Positions 39,701 through 52,999 of a DNA stretch of 64,000 nucleotides are shown one piece after another (position 1 is the first letter of the stretch; each line of letters starts with the position of its first letter). Both the position numbers and the translations under genes were made by a program. The notes below the pieces were generated by a model that searched no databases, had not been told where the DNA came from, and was given only the letters and a program-made list of their open reading frames with translations. This DNA comes from Narthecium ossifragum (taxonomy: Eukaryota > Streptophyta > Magnoliopsida > Dioscoreales > Nartheciaceae). The stretch lies in contig CAWUCF010000033.1 of NCBI GenBank assembly GCA_963920575.1, forward strand, positions 150,617 to 214,616, written 5' to 3'.

Positions 39701-41555
39701 CTTATATCTCATTCATCTTTTTGCTGAATATCATCCCAGGCAGGCCTCCTCGAAGCCTCTGGCCGACGGATCGGGCTTGTCAAATCTCCGGATCCTCAGC
39801 CTGCAAAAAAGCAAGCTTTTACATTTTACCTTGTTTGCCTTTTCCTTCACTTTTTGATACTAAACCTTCCTATTTTTTTTATTATTTATCATTCATATTT
39901 TTTCTGAATATCATCCCAGGCAGGCCTCCTCGAAGCCCCTGGCCACCGGATCTGGCACGTCGAATCCCCAGATCCTCAGCCTCCAAAATAGCAGGCTTTT
40001 ACATTTTACCTTTTTGCATTTTCCTTCACTTTTTAATACAAGGCATTGCTAATTTTTTTTCTTATTTCTCATTCATCTTTTTGCTGAATATCATCCCAGG
40101 CAGGCCTCCCCTAAGCCCCTGGCCACCAGATCGGGCACGTCGAATCCCCGGATTCTCAGCCTGCAAAATAGCAAGCTTTTACATTTTAGCTTTTTTTCAT
40201 TTTCCTTCACTTTTTGATACTAGGCATTGCTAAATTTTTTTCTTATTTCTCATTCATCTTTTTGCTGAATATCATCCCAGGCAGGCCTCCCCTAAGCCCC
40301 TGGCCACCGGATCAGGCACGTCGAATCCCCGGATCCTCAGCCAGCAAAATAGCAAGCTTTTACCTTTTACCTTTTTTTTGCGTTTTCCTTCACTTTTTGA
40401 TACTAGGCCTTCCTAATTTTTTTCCTTTTTTTATCATTCATCTATTTGATGAAAATCATCCCAGGCAGGCCTCCTCAAAGCCCCTGGCCACCTGATCGGG
40501 TACGTCGAATCCCCAGATCCTCAGCCAGCAAAATAGCAAACTTTTACCTTTTACCTTTTTGCCTTTTCCTTCACTTTTTGATACTAGGCCTTCCTAATTT
40601 TTTTTCTTATATCTCATTCATCTTTTTGCTGAATATCATCCCAGGCAGGCCTCCTCGAAGCCTCTGGCCGACGGATCGGGCACGTCGAATCTCCGGATCC
40701 TCAGCCTGCAAAAAAGCAAGCTTTTACATTTTACCTTGTTTGCCTTTTCCTTCACGTTTTGATACTAGACCTTCCTATTTTTTTTCTTATTTCTCATTCA
40801 TATTTTTGCCGAATATCATCCCATGCAGGCCTCCTCGATGCCCTTGGCCACCGGATCGGGCACGTCGAATCCCCGGATCCGCAGCCTCCAAAATAGCAAG
40901 CTTTTACCTTTTACCATTTTTGCCTTTTCCTTCACTTTTTGATAGATCTTCCTATTTTTTTTTCTTATTTATCATTCATATTTTTGCTGAATATCATCCC
41001 AGGCAGGCATCCTCGAAGCCCCTGGCCACCGGATCAGTCAAGTCGAATCCCCGAATCCTCAGCGTGCAAAATAGCAAGCTTTTACCTTTTACCTTTTTGC
41101 TTTTTCCTTCACTTTTTGATACTAGGCCTTGCTAATTTTTTTTCCTTTTTCTCATTCATCATTTTGGTGAATATCATCCCAGACAGGCCTCTCCTATGCT
41201 CCTGGCCACCGGATCGGGCACGTCGAATCCCCGGATCCTGAGCCGACAAAATAGCATGGTTTTACCTTTCTGCCTTTTCCTTCACTTTTTGATACTAGGC
41301 CTTGCTAATTTTTTTTATCATTTCTCATTCATATTTTTGCTGAATATCATCCCAGGCAGGCCTCTCCTCAGAGCCTGGCCACCGGATCGGGCACGTCGAA
41401 TTCCCGGATCCTCAGTCTAGAATATAGCAAACTTTTACCTTTTACCTTTTTGCCTTTTCCTTTACTTTTTGATACTAGGCCTTGCTAATTTTTTTTATTA
41501 TTTCTCATTCATCTTTTTGCTGAATATCATCCCCGGCAGGCCTCCCCTACGCCCC
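36711..41555 (+). repeat. Satellite super-repeat, copy A (about 4.85 kb)
   Basis: From 36711 ('tggccaccgg') the sequence matches the stretch from 41556 at an offset of 4845, drifting to 4853 by about 38.7 kb. Shared rare variants include 'cggatcatcagcctgc' with 'aaaatagtaagttttt', 'tcatgccagtcaggcctcc', 'ttgatagaccttcctat', 'gagccgacaaaatagc', the double pyrimidine tract near 38930, and 'gcaaaaaagcaagc'. Order is conserved. At its start, near 36718, one monomer is deleted so that 'actaagcc' joins 'ttggccaccgg'. Confidence 0.85.
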
Positions 41556-44500
41556 TGGCCACCGGATCGGGCACGTCGAATCTCCGGATCATCAGCCTGC
41601 AAAATAGTAAGTTTTTACCTTTTACCATTTTTGCCTTTTCCTTCACTTTTTGATACTAGGCCTACCTAATTTTTTATCGTATATCTCATTCATATTTTTG
41701 CTGAATATCATCCCAGGCAGGCCTCCTCGAAGCCTCTGGCCATCGGATCGGGCACGTCCAATCCCCGGATCCTCAGCCTACAAAATAACAAGCTTTTACC
41801 TTTTACATTTTTTGCGTTTTCCTTCACTTCTGATACTAGACCTTCCTAATTTTCTTTCTTATTTATCATTCATCTTTTTGATGAATTTCATCCCAGGCAG
41901 GCCTCCTCGAAGCCCCTGGCCACCTGATCGAGCACGTCGAATCCCCGGATCCTCAGCCTGCAAAATAGCAAGCATTTAACTTTTACCTTTTTGCCTTTTC
42001 CTTCACTTTTTGATACTTGGCCATCGTAATTTTTTTTCTTATATCTCATTCATCTTTTTGCTGAATATCATGCCAGTCAGGCCTCCTCGAAGCCCTTGGC
42101 CACCGGATCGGGCACGTCGAATCCCCGGTTCCTCAGCCTGCAAAATAGCAAGCTTTTACCTTTTACCTTTTTTGCATTTTCCTTCACTTTTTGATAGACC
42201 TTCCTATTTTTTTTTCTTATTTATCATTCATATTTTTGCTGAATATCATCCGAGGCAGGCATCCTCGAAGCCCCTGGCCACCGGATCGGTCAAGTCGAAT
42301 CCCCGGATCCTCAGCGTGCAAAATAGCAAGCTTTTACCTTATACCTTTTTACCTTTTCCTTCACTTTTTGATACTAGGCCTTGCTAATTTTTTTTCCTTT
42401 TTCTCATTCATCATTTTGGTGAATATCATCCCAGACAGGCCTCCCCTATGCTCCTGACCACTGGATCGGGCACGTCGAATCCCCGGATCCTGAGCCGACA
42501 AAATAGCATGGTTTTACCTTTTTGCCTTTTCCTTCACTTTTTGATACTAGGCCTTGCTAATTTCTATTATTATTTCTCATTCATATTTTTGCTGAATATC
42601 ATCCCAGGCAGGCCTCCCCTAAGACCCTGGCCACCGGATCGGGCACGTTGAATCCCCGGATCCTCAGTCTACAAAATAGCAAACTTTTACCTTTTACCTT
42701 TTTGTCTTTTCCTTCACTTTTTGATACTAGGCCTTCCTAATTTTTGTTCGTATATCTCATTCATATTTGCTGAATATCATCCCAGGCTGGCCTCCTCGAA
42801 GCCTCTGGCCACCGGATCGGGCACGTCGAATCCCCGGATCCTGAGCCGAGAAAATAGCAAGGTTTTACCTTTTTGCCTTTTCCTTCACTTTTTGATACTA
42901 GAACTTGCTATTGTTTTTTTATTATTTCTCATTCATATTTTTGCTGAATATCATCCCAAGCAGTCCTCCCCTAAGACCCAAGCCACCGGATCGGGCACGT
43001 CGAATTCCCGGATCCTCAGTCTACAAAATAGCAAACTTTTACCTTTTACCTTTTTGCGTTTTCCTTCACTTTTTGATATTAGGCCTTGCTAATTTTTTTC
43101 CCTTTTTCTCATTCATCTTTTTGGTGAATATCATCCCAGGCAGGCCTCCCCAATGCCCCTGGACACCGGATCGGGCACGTCGAATCCCCGGATCCTCAGC
43201 CTCTAAAATATCAAGCTTTTACCTTTTACCTTTTTTGCCTTTTCCTTCACTTTTTGATACTAGGCCTTCCTAATTTGTTTCCCTTTTTCTCATTCATCTT
43301 TTTGGTGAATATCATCCCAGGTAGCCCTCCCCTATGCCCCTGGCCACCGGATCGGACACGTCGAATCCCCGGATCCTCAGCCTACAAAATAGCAAGATTT
43401 TACCTTTTACCTTTTTTCCTTTTCCTTCACTTTTTGATACTAGGCCTTCCTAATTTTTTTTGTTATTTATCATTCATCTTTTTGCTGAATATCATCCCAG
43501 GCAGGCCTCCTTAAATCCCCTGGCCATCGGATCGGGCAAGTTGAATCCCCGGATCCTCAACTTGCAAAATAGCAAGCTTTTACCTTTTACCTTTTTGCCT
43601 TTTCCTTCACTTTTTGATACTAGGCCTTGCTAATTTTTTTTCTTCTTTCTCATTCATATTTTTGCTAAATATCATCCCAGGCAGCCCTCCTCGAAGCCTC
43701 TGGCCCCCGGATCGTGCACGTCGAATCCCCGGATCCTCAGTCTCCAAAATAACAAGCTTTTACCTTTTACCTTTTTGGCCTTTATTGCCTTTTCCTTCAC
43801 TTTTTAATACTAGGCCTTGCTAATTTTTTTTCTTATATCTCATTAATCTTTTTGTTGAATATCATCCCATGCAGGCCTCCTCGAAGCCTTTGGCCATCGG
43901 ATCGGGCATATCGAATCCCCGGATCCTCAGCCTGCAAAATAGCAAGCTTTTACCTTCTACCTTTTTTGCCTTTTCCTTCACTTTTTGATACTAGACCTTC
44001 CTATTTTTTTTTTCTTATTTATCATTCATATTTTTGCAGAATATCATCCCAGGCAGACCTCCTCGAAGCCCATGGCCATCGGATCGGGCAAGTCGAATCC
44101 CCGGATCCTCAGCCTGCAAAATAGCAAGCTTTTACCTTTTACCTTTTTGCCTTTTCCTTCACTTTTTGATTCTAGGCCTTCCTAATTTTTTTTCTTATAT
44201 CTCATTCATATTTTTGCTGAATATCATCCCAGGCAGGCCTCCCCTAAGCCCCTGGCCACCGGATCGGGCACGTCGAATCCCCGGATCCTCAGCCAGCAAA
44301 ATAGCAAACTTCTACCTTTTACCTTTTTTGCGTTTTCCTTCACTTTTTGATACTAGGCCTTCCTAATTTTGTTTCTTTTTTATCATTCATCTTTTTGATG
44401 AAAATCATCCCAGGCAGGCCTCCTCAAAGCCCCTGGCCACCTGATCGGGCACGTTGAATCCCCAGATCCTCTGCCAGCAAAATAGCAAGCTTTTACCTTT

Positions 44501-46339
44501 TACATTTTTGCCTTTTCCTTCACTTTTTGATACTAGGCCTTCCTAATTTTTTTTCTTATATCTCATTCATCTTTTAACTGAATATCATCCCAGGCAGGCC
44601 TCCTCGAAGCCTCTGGCCGACGGATCGGGCACGTCGAATCTCCGGATCCTCAGCTTGCAAAAAAGCAAGCTTTTACATTTTACCTTGTTTGCCTTTTCCT
44701 TCACTTTTTGATACTAGACCTTCCTATTTTTTTTCTTATTTATCATTCATATTTTTGCTGAATATCATCCCAGGCGGGCCTCCTCGAAGCCCCTGGCCAC
44801 CGGATCTGGCACGTCGAATCCCCGGATCCTCAGCCTGCAAAATAGCAAGCTTTTACATTTTACCTTTTTGCATTTTCCTTCACTTTTTGATACAAGGCAT
44901 TGCTAATTTTTTTTCTTATTTCTCAATCATCTTTTTGCTGAATATCATCCCAGGCAGGCCTCCCCTAAGCCCCTGGCCACCGGATCGGGGACGTCGAATC
45001 CCCGGATCCTCAGCCAGCAAAATAGCAAGCTTTTACCTTTTACCTTTTTTGCGTTTTCCTTCACTTTTTGATACTAGGCCTTCCTAATTTTTTTCCTTTT
45101 TTTATCATTCATCTATTTAATGAAAATCATCCCAGGCAGTTCTCCTCAAAGCCCCTGGCCACCTGATCGGGTACGTCGAATCCCCAGATCCTCAGCCAGC
45201 AAAATAGCAAGCTTTTACCTTTTACCTTTTTGCCTTTTCCTTCACTTTTTGATACTAGGCCTTCCTAATTTTTTTTCTTATATCTCATTCATCTTTTTGC
45301 TGAATATCATCCCAGGCAGCCCTTCTCGAAGCCTCTGGCCGACGGATCGGGCACGTCGAATCTCCAGATCCTCAGCCTGCAAAAAAGCAAGCTTTTACAT
45401 TTTACCTTGTTTGCCTTTTCCTTCCCTTTTTGATACTAGACCTTCCTTTTTTTTTCTTATTTATCATTCATATTTTTGCTGAATATCATCCCAGGCAGGC
45501 CTCCACGAAGCCCCTGCCCACCGGATCTGGCACGTCGAATCCCCGGATCCTCAGCCTGCAAAATAGCAAGCTTTTACATTTTACCTTTTTGCATTTTCCT
45601 TCACTTTTTGATACTAGGCATTGCTAATTTTTTTTCTTATTTCTCATTCATCTTTTTGCTGAATATCATCCCAGGCAGGCCTCCCCTAAGCCCCTGGCCA
45701 CCGGATCGGGCACGTCGAATTCCCGGATCCTCAGGCTGCAAAATAGCAAGCTTTTACATTTTACCTTTTTGCATTTTCCTTCACTTTTTGATACTAGGCA
45801 TTGCTAATTTTTTTTCTTATTTCTCATTCATCTTTTTGCTGAATATCATCCCAGGCAGGCCTCCCCTAAGCCCCTGGCTACCGGATCGGGCACGTCGAAT
45901 CCCCGGATCCTCAGCCAGCAAAATAGCAAGTTTTTACCTTATACCTTTTTTGCGTTTTCCTTCACTTTTTGATACTAGGCCTTCCTAATTTTTTTCCATT
46001 TTTTATCATTCATCTATTTGATGAAAATCATCCCAGGCAGGCCTCCGCAAAGCCCCTGGCCACCTGATCGGGTACGTCGAATCCCTAGATCCTCAGCCAG
46101 CAAAATAGCAAACTTTTACCTTTTACCTTTTTGCCTTTTCCTTCACTTTTTGATACTAGGCCTTCCTAATTTTTTTTCTTATATCTCATTCATCTTTTTG
46201 CTGAATATCATCCCAGATAGGCCTCCTCGAAGCCTCTGGCCGACGGATCGGGCACGTCGAATCTCCGGATCCTCAGCCTGCAAAAAAGCAAGCTTTTACA
46301 TTTTACCTTGTTTGCCTTTTCCTTCACTTTTTGATACTA
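41556..46339 (+). repeat. Satellite super-repeat, copy B
   Basis: This is collinear with copy A. It lacks one monomer relative to the stretch near 40033-40446, so the offset falls from 4853 to about 4672. It then gains an inner duplication of about 900 bp (five monomers): the block with 'tgaaaatcatcccaggcag' and 'gcaaaaaagcaagc' near 45120-45400 recurs near 46018-46300. No gene is seen. Confidence 0.8.
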
Positions 46340-47420
46340 GACGTTCCTATTTTTTTTCTTATTTGTCATTCATATTTTTGCCGAATATCATCCCAGGCAG
46401 GCCTCCTCGAAGCCCTTGGCCACCGGATCGGGCACGTCGAATCCCCGGATCCGCAGCCTGCAAAATAGCAAGCTTTTACCTTTTACCATTTTTGCCTTTT
46501 CCTTCACTTTTTTATAGACCTTCCTATTTTTTTTTCTTATTTATCATTCATATTTTTGCTGAATATCATCCCAGGCAGGCATCCTCGAAGCCCCTGGCCA
46601 CCGGATCAGTCAAGTCGAATCCCCGGATCCTCAGCATGCAAAATAGCAAGCTTTTACCTTTTACCTTTTTGCCTTTTCCTTCACTTTTTGATACTAGGCC
46701 TTGCTAATTTTTTTTCCTTTTTCTCATTCATCATTTTTGTGAATATCATCCCAGATAGGCCTCTCCTATGCTCCTGGCCACCGGATCGGGCACGTCGAAT
46801 CCCCTGATCCTGAGCCGACAAAATAGCATGGTTTTACCTTTTTGCCTTTTCCATCACTTTTTGATACTAGGCCTTGCTAATTTTTATTATTATTTCTCAT
46901 TCATATTTTTGCTGAATATCATCCCAGGCAGGCCTCCCCTAGGACCATGGCCACCGGATCGGGCACGTCGAATCCCCGGATCCTCAGTCTATAAAATAGC
47001 AAACTTTTACCTTTTTCCTTTTTGCCTTTTCCTTCACTTTTTGATACTAGGCCTTCCTAATTTTTTTTCGTATATCTCATTCATATTTTTGCTGAATATC
47101 ATCCCAGGCTAGCCTCTTCGAAGCCTCTGGCCACCGGATCGGGCACGTTGAATCCCCGGATCCTGAGCCGACAAAATAGCAAGGTTTTACCTTTTTGCTT
47201 TTTCCTTCACTTTTTGATACTAGACCTTGCTATTTTTTTTTATTATTTCTCATTCATATTTTGGCTGAATATCATCCCAGGCAGGCCTCCCCTAAGACCC
47301 TGGCCACCGGATCGGGCGCGTCGAATTCCCGGATCCTCAGTCTACAAAATAGCAAACTTTTACCTTTTACCTTTTTGCCTTTTCCTTCACTTTTTGATAC
47401 TAGGCCTTGCTAATTTTTTT
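46340..47420 (+). repeat. Satellite super-repeat, partial copy C
   Basis: Matches copy A at an offset of about 5571 (for example 'tttgccgaatatcatccca' at about 46378 and 40807) and copy B at about 4320 (for example the 'gagccgacaaaatagc' monomers and the following 'tctacaaaatagcaaac' units). Similarity fades after about 47.4 kb. Confidence 0.7.
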
Positions 47421-50400
47421 TCCCTTTTTCTCATTGATCTTTTTGGTGAATATCTTCCCAGGCAGGCCTCCCCTATGCCCCTGGCCACTGGATCGGGCAC
47501 GTCGAATCCCGGGATCCTCAGCCTCTAAAATATCAAGCTTTTACCTTTTACCTATTTTGCCTTTTCCTTCACTTTTTGATTCTAGGCCTTCCTAATTTTT
47601 TTTCTTATTTATCGTTCATCTTTTTGCTGAATATTATCCGAGGCAGGCCGCCTCGAAGCCTCTGGTCACCGGATCGGTTACGTTGATTCCCCGGATCCTC
47701 AGCCTCCAAAATACCAAGCTTTTACCTTTTACCCTCTTTGGCTTTTCCTTCACCTTTTGATACTAGGCCTTGCTAATTTTTTTCCCTATTGCTCATTCAT
47801 CTTTTTGGTGAATATCGTCCCAGGCAGGCGTCACCTATGCCCCTGGCCACCGGATCGGGCACGTCGAATCCCCGGATCCATAGCCTAAAAAATAGCAACA
47901 TTTTACATTTTACCTTTTTGCCTTTTCCTTCACTTTTTGTTACTAGGCCTTGCTAATTTTTTTTATTATTTAGCACTCATCTTTTTGCCGAAAATCTTCC
48001 CAAGCATGCCTCCCCTAGGCCCCAGGCTATCGGATCGGGCACGTCTAATCCATGAATCCTCAGCCTGTAAAATAGAAAGCTTTTACCTTTTACCTTTTTT
48101 GCCTTTTCCTTCACTTTTTGATACTAGGCCTTCTTAATTTTTTTTCTTATTTATCATTCATCTTTTTGCTGAATATCATCCCAAACAGGCCTCCTCGAAG
48201 CCCCTGGCCACCGGATCGGGCACTTAGAAACCCCGGATCCTCAGCCTGCAAAATAGCAAGCTTTTACCTTTTGCCTTTTTGCCATCTCCTTCACGTTTGA
48301 TACTAGGCCTTGCTAATTTTTTTTATTATTTCTCATTCATCTTTTTGCTGAATATCATCCCAGGCAGGCCACCTCGAAGCCTCTGACCTCCGGATCGGGC
48401 ACTTCGAATCCCCGGATCCTCAGCCTCCGAAATAGCAAGCTTTTACCTTTTAACTTTTTTGCCTTTTCCTTCACTTTTTGATACTAGGCCTTGCTAATTT
48501 TTTTCCCTTTTTCTCATTCATCTTTTTGGTGAATATAATCCTAGGCAGGCCTCCCCCATGCCCCTGGTCACCGGATCAGGCCCGTCGAATCCCCGGATGC
48601 TCAGCCTACAAAATAGCAAGCTTTTACATTTTACCTTTTTGCCTTTTCCCTTCACTTTTTGATACTAGGCCTTGCAAATTTTTTTTCTTATTTCTCGTTC
48701 ATCTTTTTGATGAATATCATCCCAGGCAGGCCTCGTCGAAGCCTCTGGGCACGTCGAATCTCCGGATCCTCAGCCTGCAAAATAGCAAGCTTTTACCTTT
48801 TACCTTTTTTGCCTTTTCCTTCACTTTTTGATACTATGCCTTCCTAATTTTTTTTTCTTATTTCTCATTCATCTTTTTGCTGAATATCATTCCAGGCAGG
48901 CCTCCTTGAAGCCTCTGCCACCGGATCAGGCACGTCGAATCCCCGGATCCTCAGCATCCAAAATAGCAAGCTTTGTCCTTTTACCATTTTTGCCTTTTAC
49001 CTTTTTGCCTTTTCCTTCACTTTTTGATACTAGGCCTTGCTAATTTTTTTTCTTATTTCTCATTCATCTTTTTGATGAATATCATCACAGGTAGGCCTAC
49101 TCGAAGCCTCTGGCCACCGGATTGAGCACGTCGAATCCCCGGATCCTCAGCCTCCAAAATATCAAGCTTTTACCTTTTACCTTTTACCTTTTTTCCTTTT
49201 CCTTCACTTTTTGATACTAGGCCACCCTTACCTTTTTTTATTATTTCTCATTCATATTTTTGCTGAATATCATCCCAGGCAGGCCTCCCCTAAGCTCCTG
49301 GCCACCGGATCGGACACGTCGAATCCGGGGATAATCAGCATCCAAAATACCAAGCTTTTACCATTTACCTTTTTTGCCTTTTCCTTCACTTTTTGATACT
49401 AGGCCTTCCTAATTTTTTTCCCTTTTTCTCATTCATCTTTTTGGTAAATATCATCCCAGGCAGGCCTCCCCTATGCCCCTGGCTACCGGATCGGGCTCGT
49501 CGAATCCCCGAATCCTCAGCCTACAAAATAGCAAGCTTTTACCTTTTACCTTTTTGCCTTTTCCTTCACTTTTTGATTCTAGGCCTTGCTAATTTTTTTA
49601 TTATTTCTCATTCATCTTTTTCCTGAATATCATCCTAGCCAGGCCTCCTCGAAGCCTCTGGGCACCGGATCGGGCACGACGAATTCCCGGATCCTTAGCC
49701 TCCAAAATTGTAAGCTTTTACATTTTACCTTTTTTGCCTTTTCCTTCACTTTTTGATACTAGGCCTTGCTAATTCTTTTCCCTTTTTCTCATTCATCTTT
49801 TTGTTGAATATCATCCCAGGCAGGCCTCCCGTATGCCCCTGGCCATCGGATCGGGCACGTCGATTTCCCGGATCCTCAGCCTGCAAAATAGCAAGCTTTT
49901 ACCTTTTACCTTTTTTGCCTTTTCCTTCACTTTTTGATACCATGCCTTCCTAATTTTTTTTCTTATTTATCATTCATCTTTTTGCTGAATATCATCTCAG
50001 GCAGGCCTCCTCGAAGCCCCTGGCCACCGGATCGGCCACGTCGAATCCCCGGATCCCCAGCCTGCAAAATAGCAAGATTTTACCTTTTACATTTTTGTCT
50101 TTTCCTTCACTTTTCGATACTAGGTCTTCCTAATTTTTTTCCTTATTTCTCATTCATCGTTTTGCTGAGTATCATCCCAGGCAGGCCTCTTCGAAGCCTC
50201 TGGCCATCGGATCGTGGACGTCGAATCCCCGGATCCTCAGCCTCCAAAATAGCAAGCTTTTAGCTTTTACCTTTTTTGCCTTATCCTTCACTTTTTGATA
50301 CTAGGCCTTGCTAATTCTTTTCCCTTTTTCTCATTCATCTTTTTGGTGAATATCATCCCAGGCAGACCTCCCCTATGCCCCTGGCCACCGGATCGGGCAC

Positions 50401-52457
50401 GTCGAATCCCCGGTTCCTCAGCCAGCAAAATAGCAAGCTTTTACCTTTTACCTTTTTTTCCTTTTCCTTTGCTTTTTGTTTCTAGGCCTTCCTAATTTTT
50501 TTTCTTATTTATCATGCATCTTTTTGCTGAATAACATCTCAGGCAGGCCTCCTCAAAGCCCCTCGCCACCGGATCGGGAAAGTCGAATCCCTGGATCCTC
50601 AGCTTGCAAAATAGCAAACTTTTACCTTTTTCCTTTTTTTCCTTTTCCTTCACTTTTTGATACTTGGCCTTCCTAATTTTTTTTCTTATTTATCATTCAT
50701 CTATTTGCTGATTATCATCACAGGCAGGCCTCCTCGAAACCCCTGGCCACCGGATCGGGCACGACGAATCCCCGGATCCTCAGCCTACAAAATCGCAAGC
50801 AAACCTTTTACCTTTTTGCCTTTTCCTTCACTTTTTGATACTAGGACTTGCTAATTTTTTTTATTATTTCTCATTCATCTTCTTGTTGAATATCATCTCA
50901 AGCAGGTCTCCCCTACGCCCCTGGCCATCGGATCGGGCATGGCGAATCCCCGGATCCTTAGCCTACAAAATAACAAGCTTTTACCTTTTACGTTGTTGCC
51001 TTTTCCTTCAATTTTTGATACTAGGCCTTGCTAATTTTTTTTATTATTTCTCAACCATCTTTTTGCTGAATATCATCCCAGGCAGGCCTCCCGTACGCCC
51101 CTGGCCACTGGATCGGGCACGTCGAATACCCGGTTCCTCAGCCTCCAAAATAGCATACTTTTACCTTTTACCTTTTTGCCTTTTCCTTCACTTTTTGATA
51201 CTACGCCTTGCTAATTTTTTTTATTATTTCTCATTCATCTTTTTTCTGAATATCATCCCAGGCAGGCCTCCCCTAAGCCCCTGGCCACCGGATCAGGCAC
51301 GTCGAATCCCCGGATCCTCAGCCTGCAAAATAGCAAGCTTTTACCTTTAACCTTTTTTGCCTTTTCCTTCACTTTTTGATACTAGCCCTTCCTAATTTTT
51401 TTCTTATTTATCATTCATCTTTTTGCTGAATATCATCCCAGGCAGGCCTCCTCGAAGCCCCTGGCCACCGGATCGGGATCGTCGAATCCCCCGATCCTCA
51501 GCCCGCAAAATAGCAAGCTTTTACATTTTACCTTTTTGCCTTTTCCTTCACTTTTTGATACTAGGACTTCCTAATTTTTTTTCTTATTTATCATTCATCT
51601 TTTTGCTTATTATCATCCCTGGCAGGCCTCCTCCAAGCCCCTGGCCACCGGATCGGGCACGTCGAATCCCCGGATCCTCAGCCTGCAAAATAGCAAGCTT
51701 TTACCTTTTACCTTTATGCCTTTTCCTTCACTTTTTTATACTAGGCCTTGCTGATTTTTTTTCTAATTTCTCATTTATCTTTTTGCTGAATATCATCCCA
51801 GGCAGGCCTACTCGAAGCCTCTGGCCACCGGATCGGGCACGTCAAATCCCCGGATCCTCAGCCTGCAAAATAGCAAGCATTTACCTTTTACCTTTTTTGC
51901 CTTTTCCTTCACTTTTGGATACTAGGCCTTCCTAATTTTTTTTCTTATTTATCATTCATCTTTTTGCTGAATATCATCCCAGGCATGCCTCCTCAAAGCC
52001 CCAGGCCACCGGATCGGGCACGTCGAATCCCCGGATCCTCAGCCTGCAAAATAGCAAGATTTAACATTTTACCTTTTTGCCTTTTCCTTCACTTTTTGAT
52101 ACTATGCCTTGCTAATTTTTTTTCTAATTTCTCATTTAGCTTTTTGCTGAATCTCTTCCCAGGCATGCCTCCTCAAAGCCCCTGGCCACCGGATCGGGAA
52201 CGTCGAATCCCCGGATCCTCAACCTCCAAAATAGCAAGATTTTACCTTTTACCTTTTTTGCATTTTCCGTCACTTTTTGATACTAGGCCTTCCTAATTTT
52301 TATTATTATTTATCATTCATCTTTTTGCTGATTATCATCCCAGGCAGGCCTCCTCGAAGCTCCTGGCGACCGAATCGGGCACGTCGAATCCCCGGATGCT
52401 CAGCCTCCAAAATAGCAAGCTTTTACCTTTTACCTTTTTTGCCTTTTCCTTCACTTT
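47421..52457 (+). repeat. Mixed satellite domain left of the HOR domain
   Basis: 181-bp monomers with varied cores (cgaagcccctgg, cccctatgcccc, cccctaagcccc, cccctacgcccc). A few are strongly diverged, for example at 47960-48060. Typical right-domain variants such as 'gctcctggcgaccgaatcgg' appear only at the end, from about 52350. No gene is seen. Confidence 0.85.
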
Positions 52458-52999
52458 TTGATACTAGGCCTTGCTAATTTTTTTTCTTATTTCTCATTCA
52501 TCTTTTTGGTGAATATCATCCCAGGCAGGCCTCATCGAAGCTCCTGGCGACCGAATCGGACACGTCGAATCCCCGGATGCTCAGCCTCCATAATAGCAAG
52601 CTTTTACCTTTTACCTTTTTTCTCTTTTCTTCACTTTTTGATACTAGGCCGTGCTAATTTTTTTTCTTATTTCTCAATCATCTTTTTGGTGAATATCATC
52701 CCAGGCAGGCCTCCTCGAAACTCCTGGCTACCGAATCGGGCACGTCGAATCTCCGAATGCTCAGCCTCCAAAATAGCAAGCTTTTACCTTTTTCCTTTTT
52801 TGCCTTTTCCTTCACTTTTTGATACTAGGCCTTGCTAATTTCTTTTCTTATTTCTCATTCATCTTTTTGGTGAATATCATCCCAGGCAGGCCTCCTCGAA
52901 GCTCCTGGTGACCGAATCGGGCACGTCGAATCCCCGGATGCTCAGCCTCCAAAATAGCAAGCTTTTACCTTTTACCTTTTTTGCCTTTTCCTTCACATT

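Noticed and set aside
15000..52457. CCCTAAG in 'cccctaagcccc' cores as degenerate telomeric repeat
   Set aside because: It occurs once per monomer and never in tandem; it is a local variant of the core 'ctcgaagcccc'.
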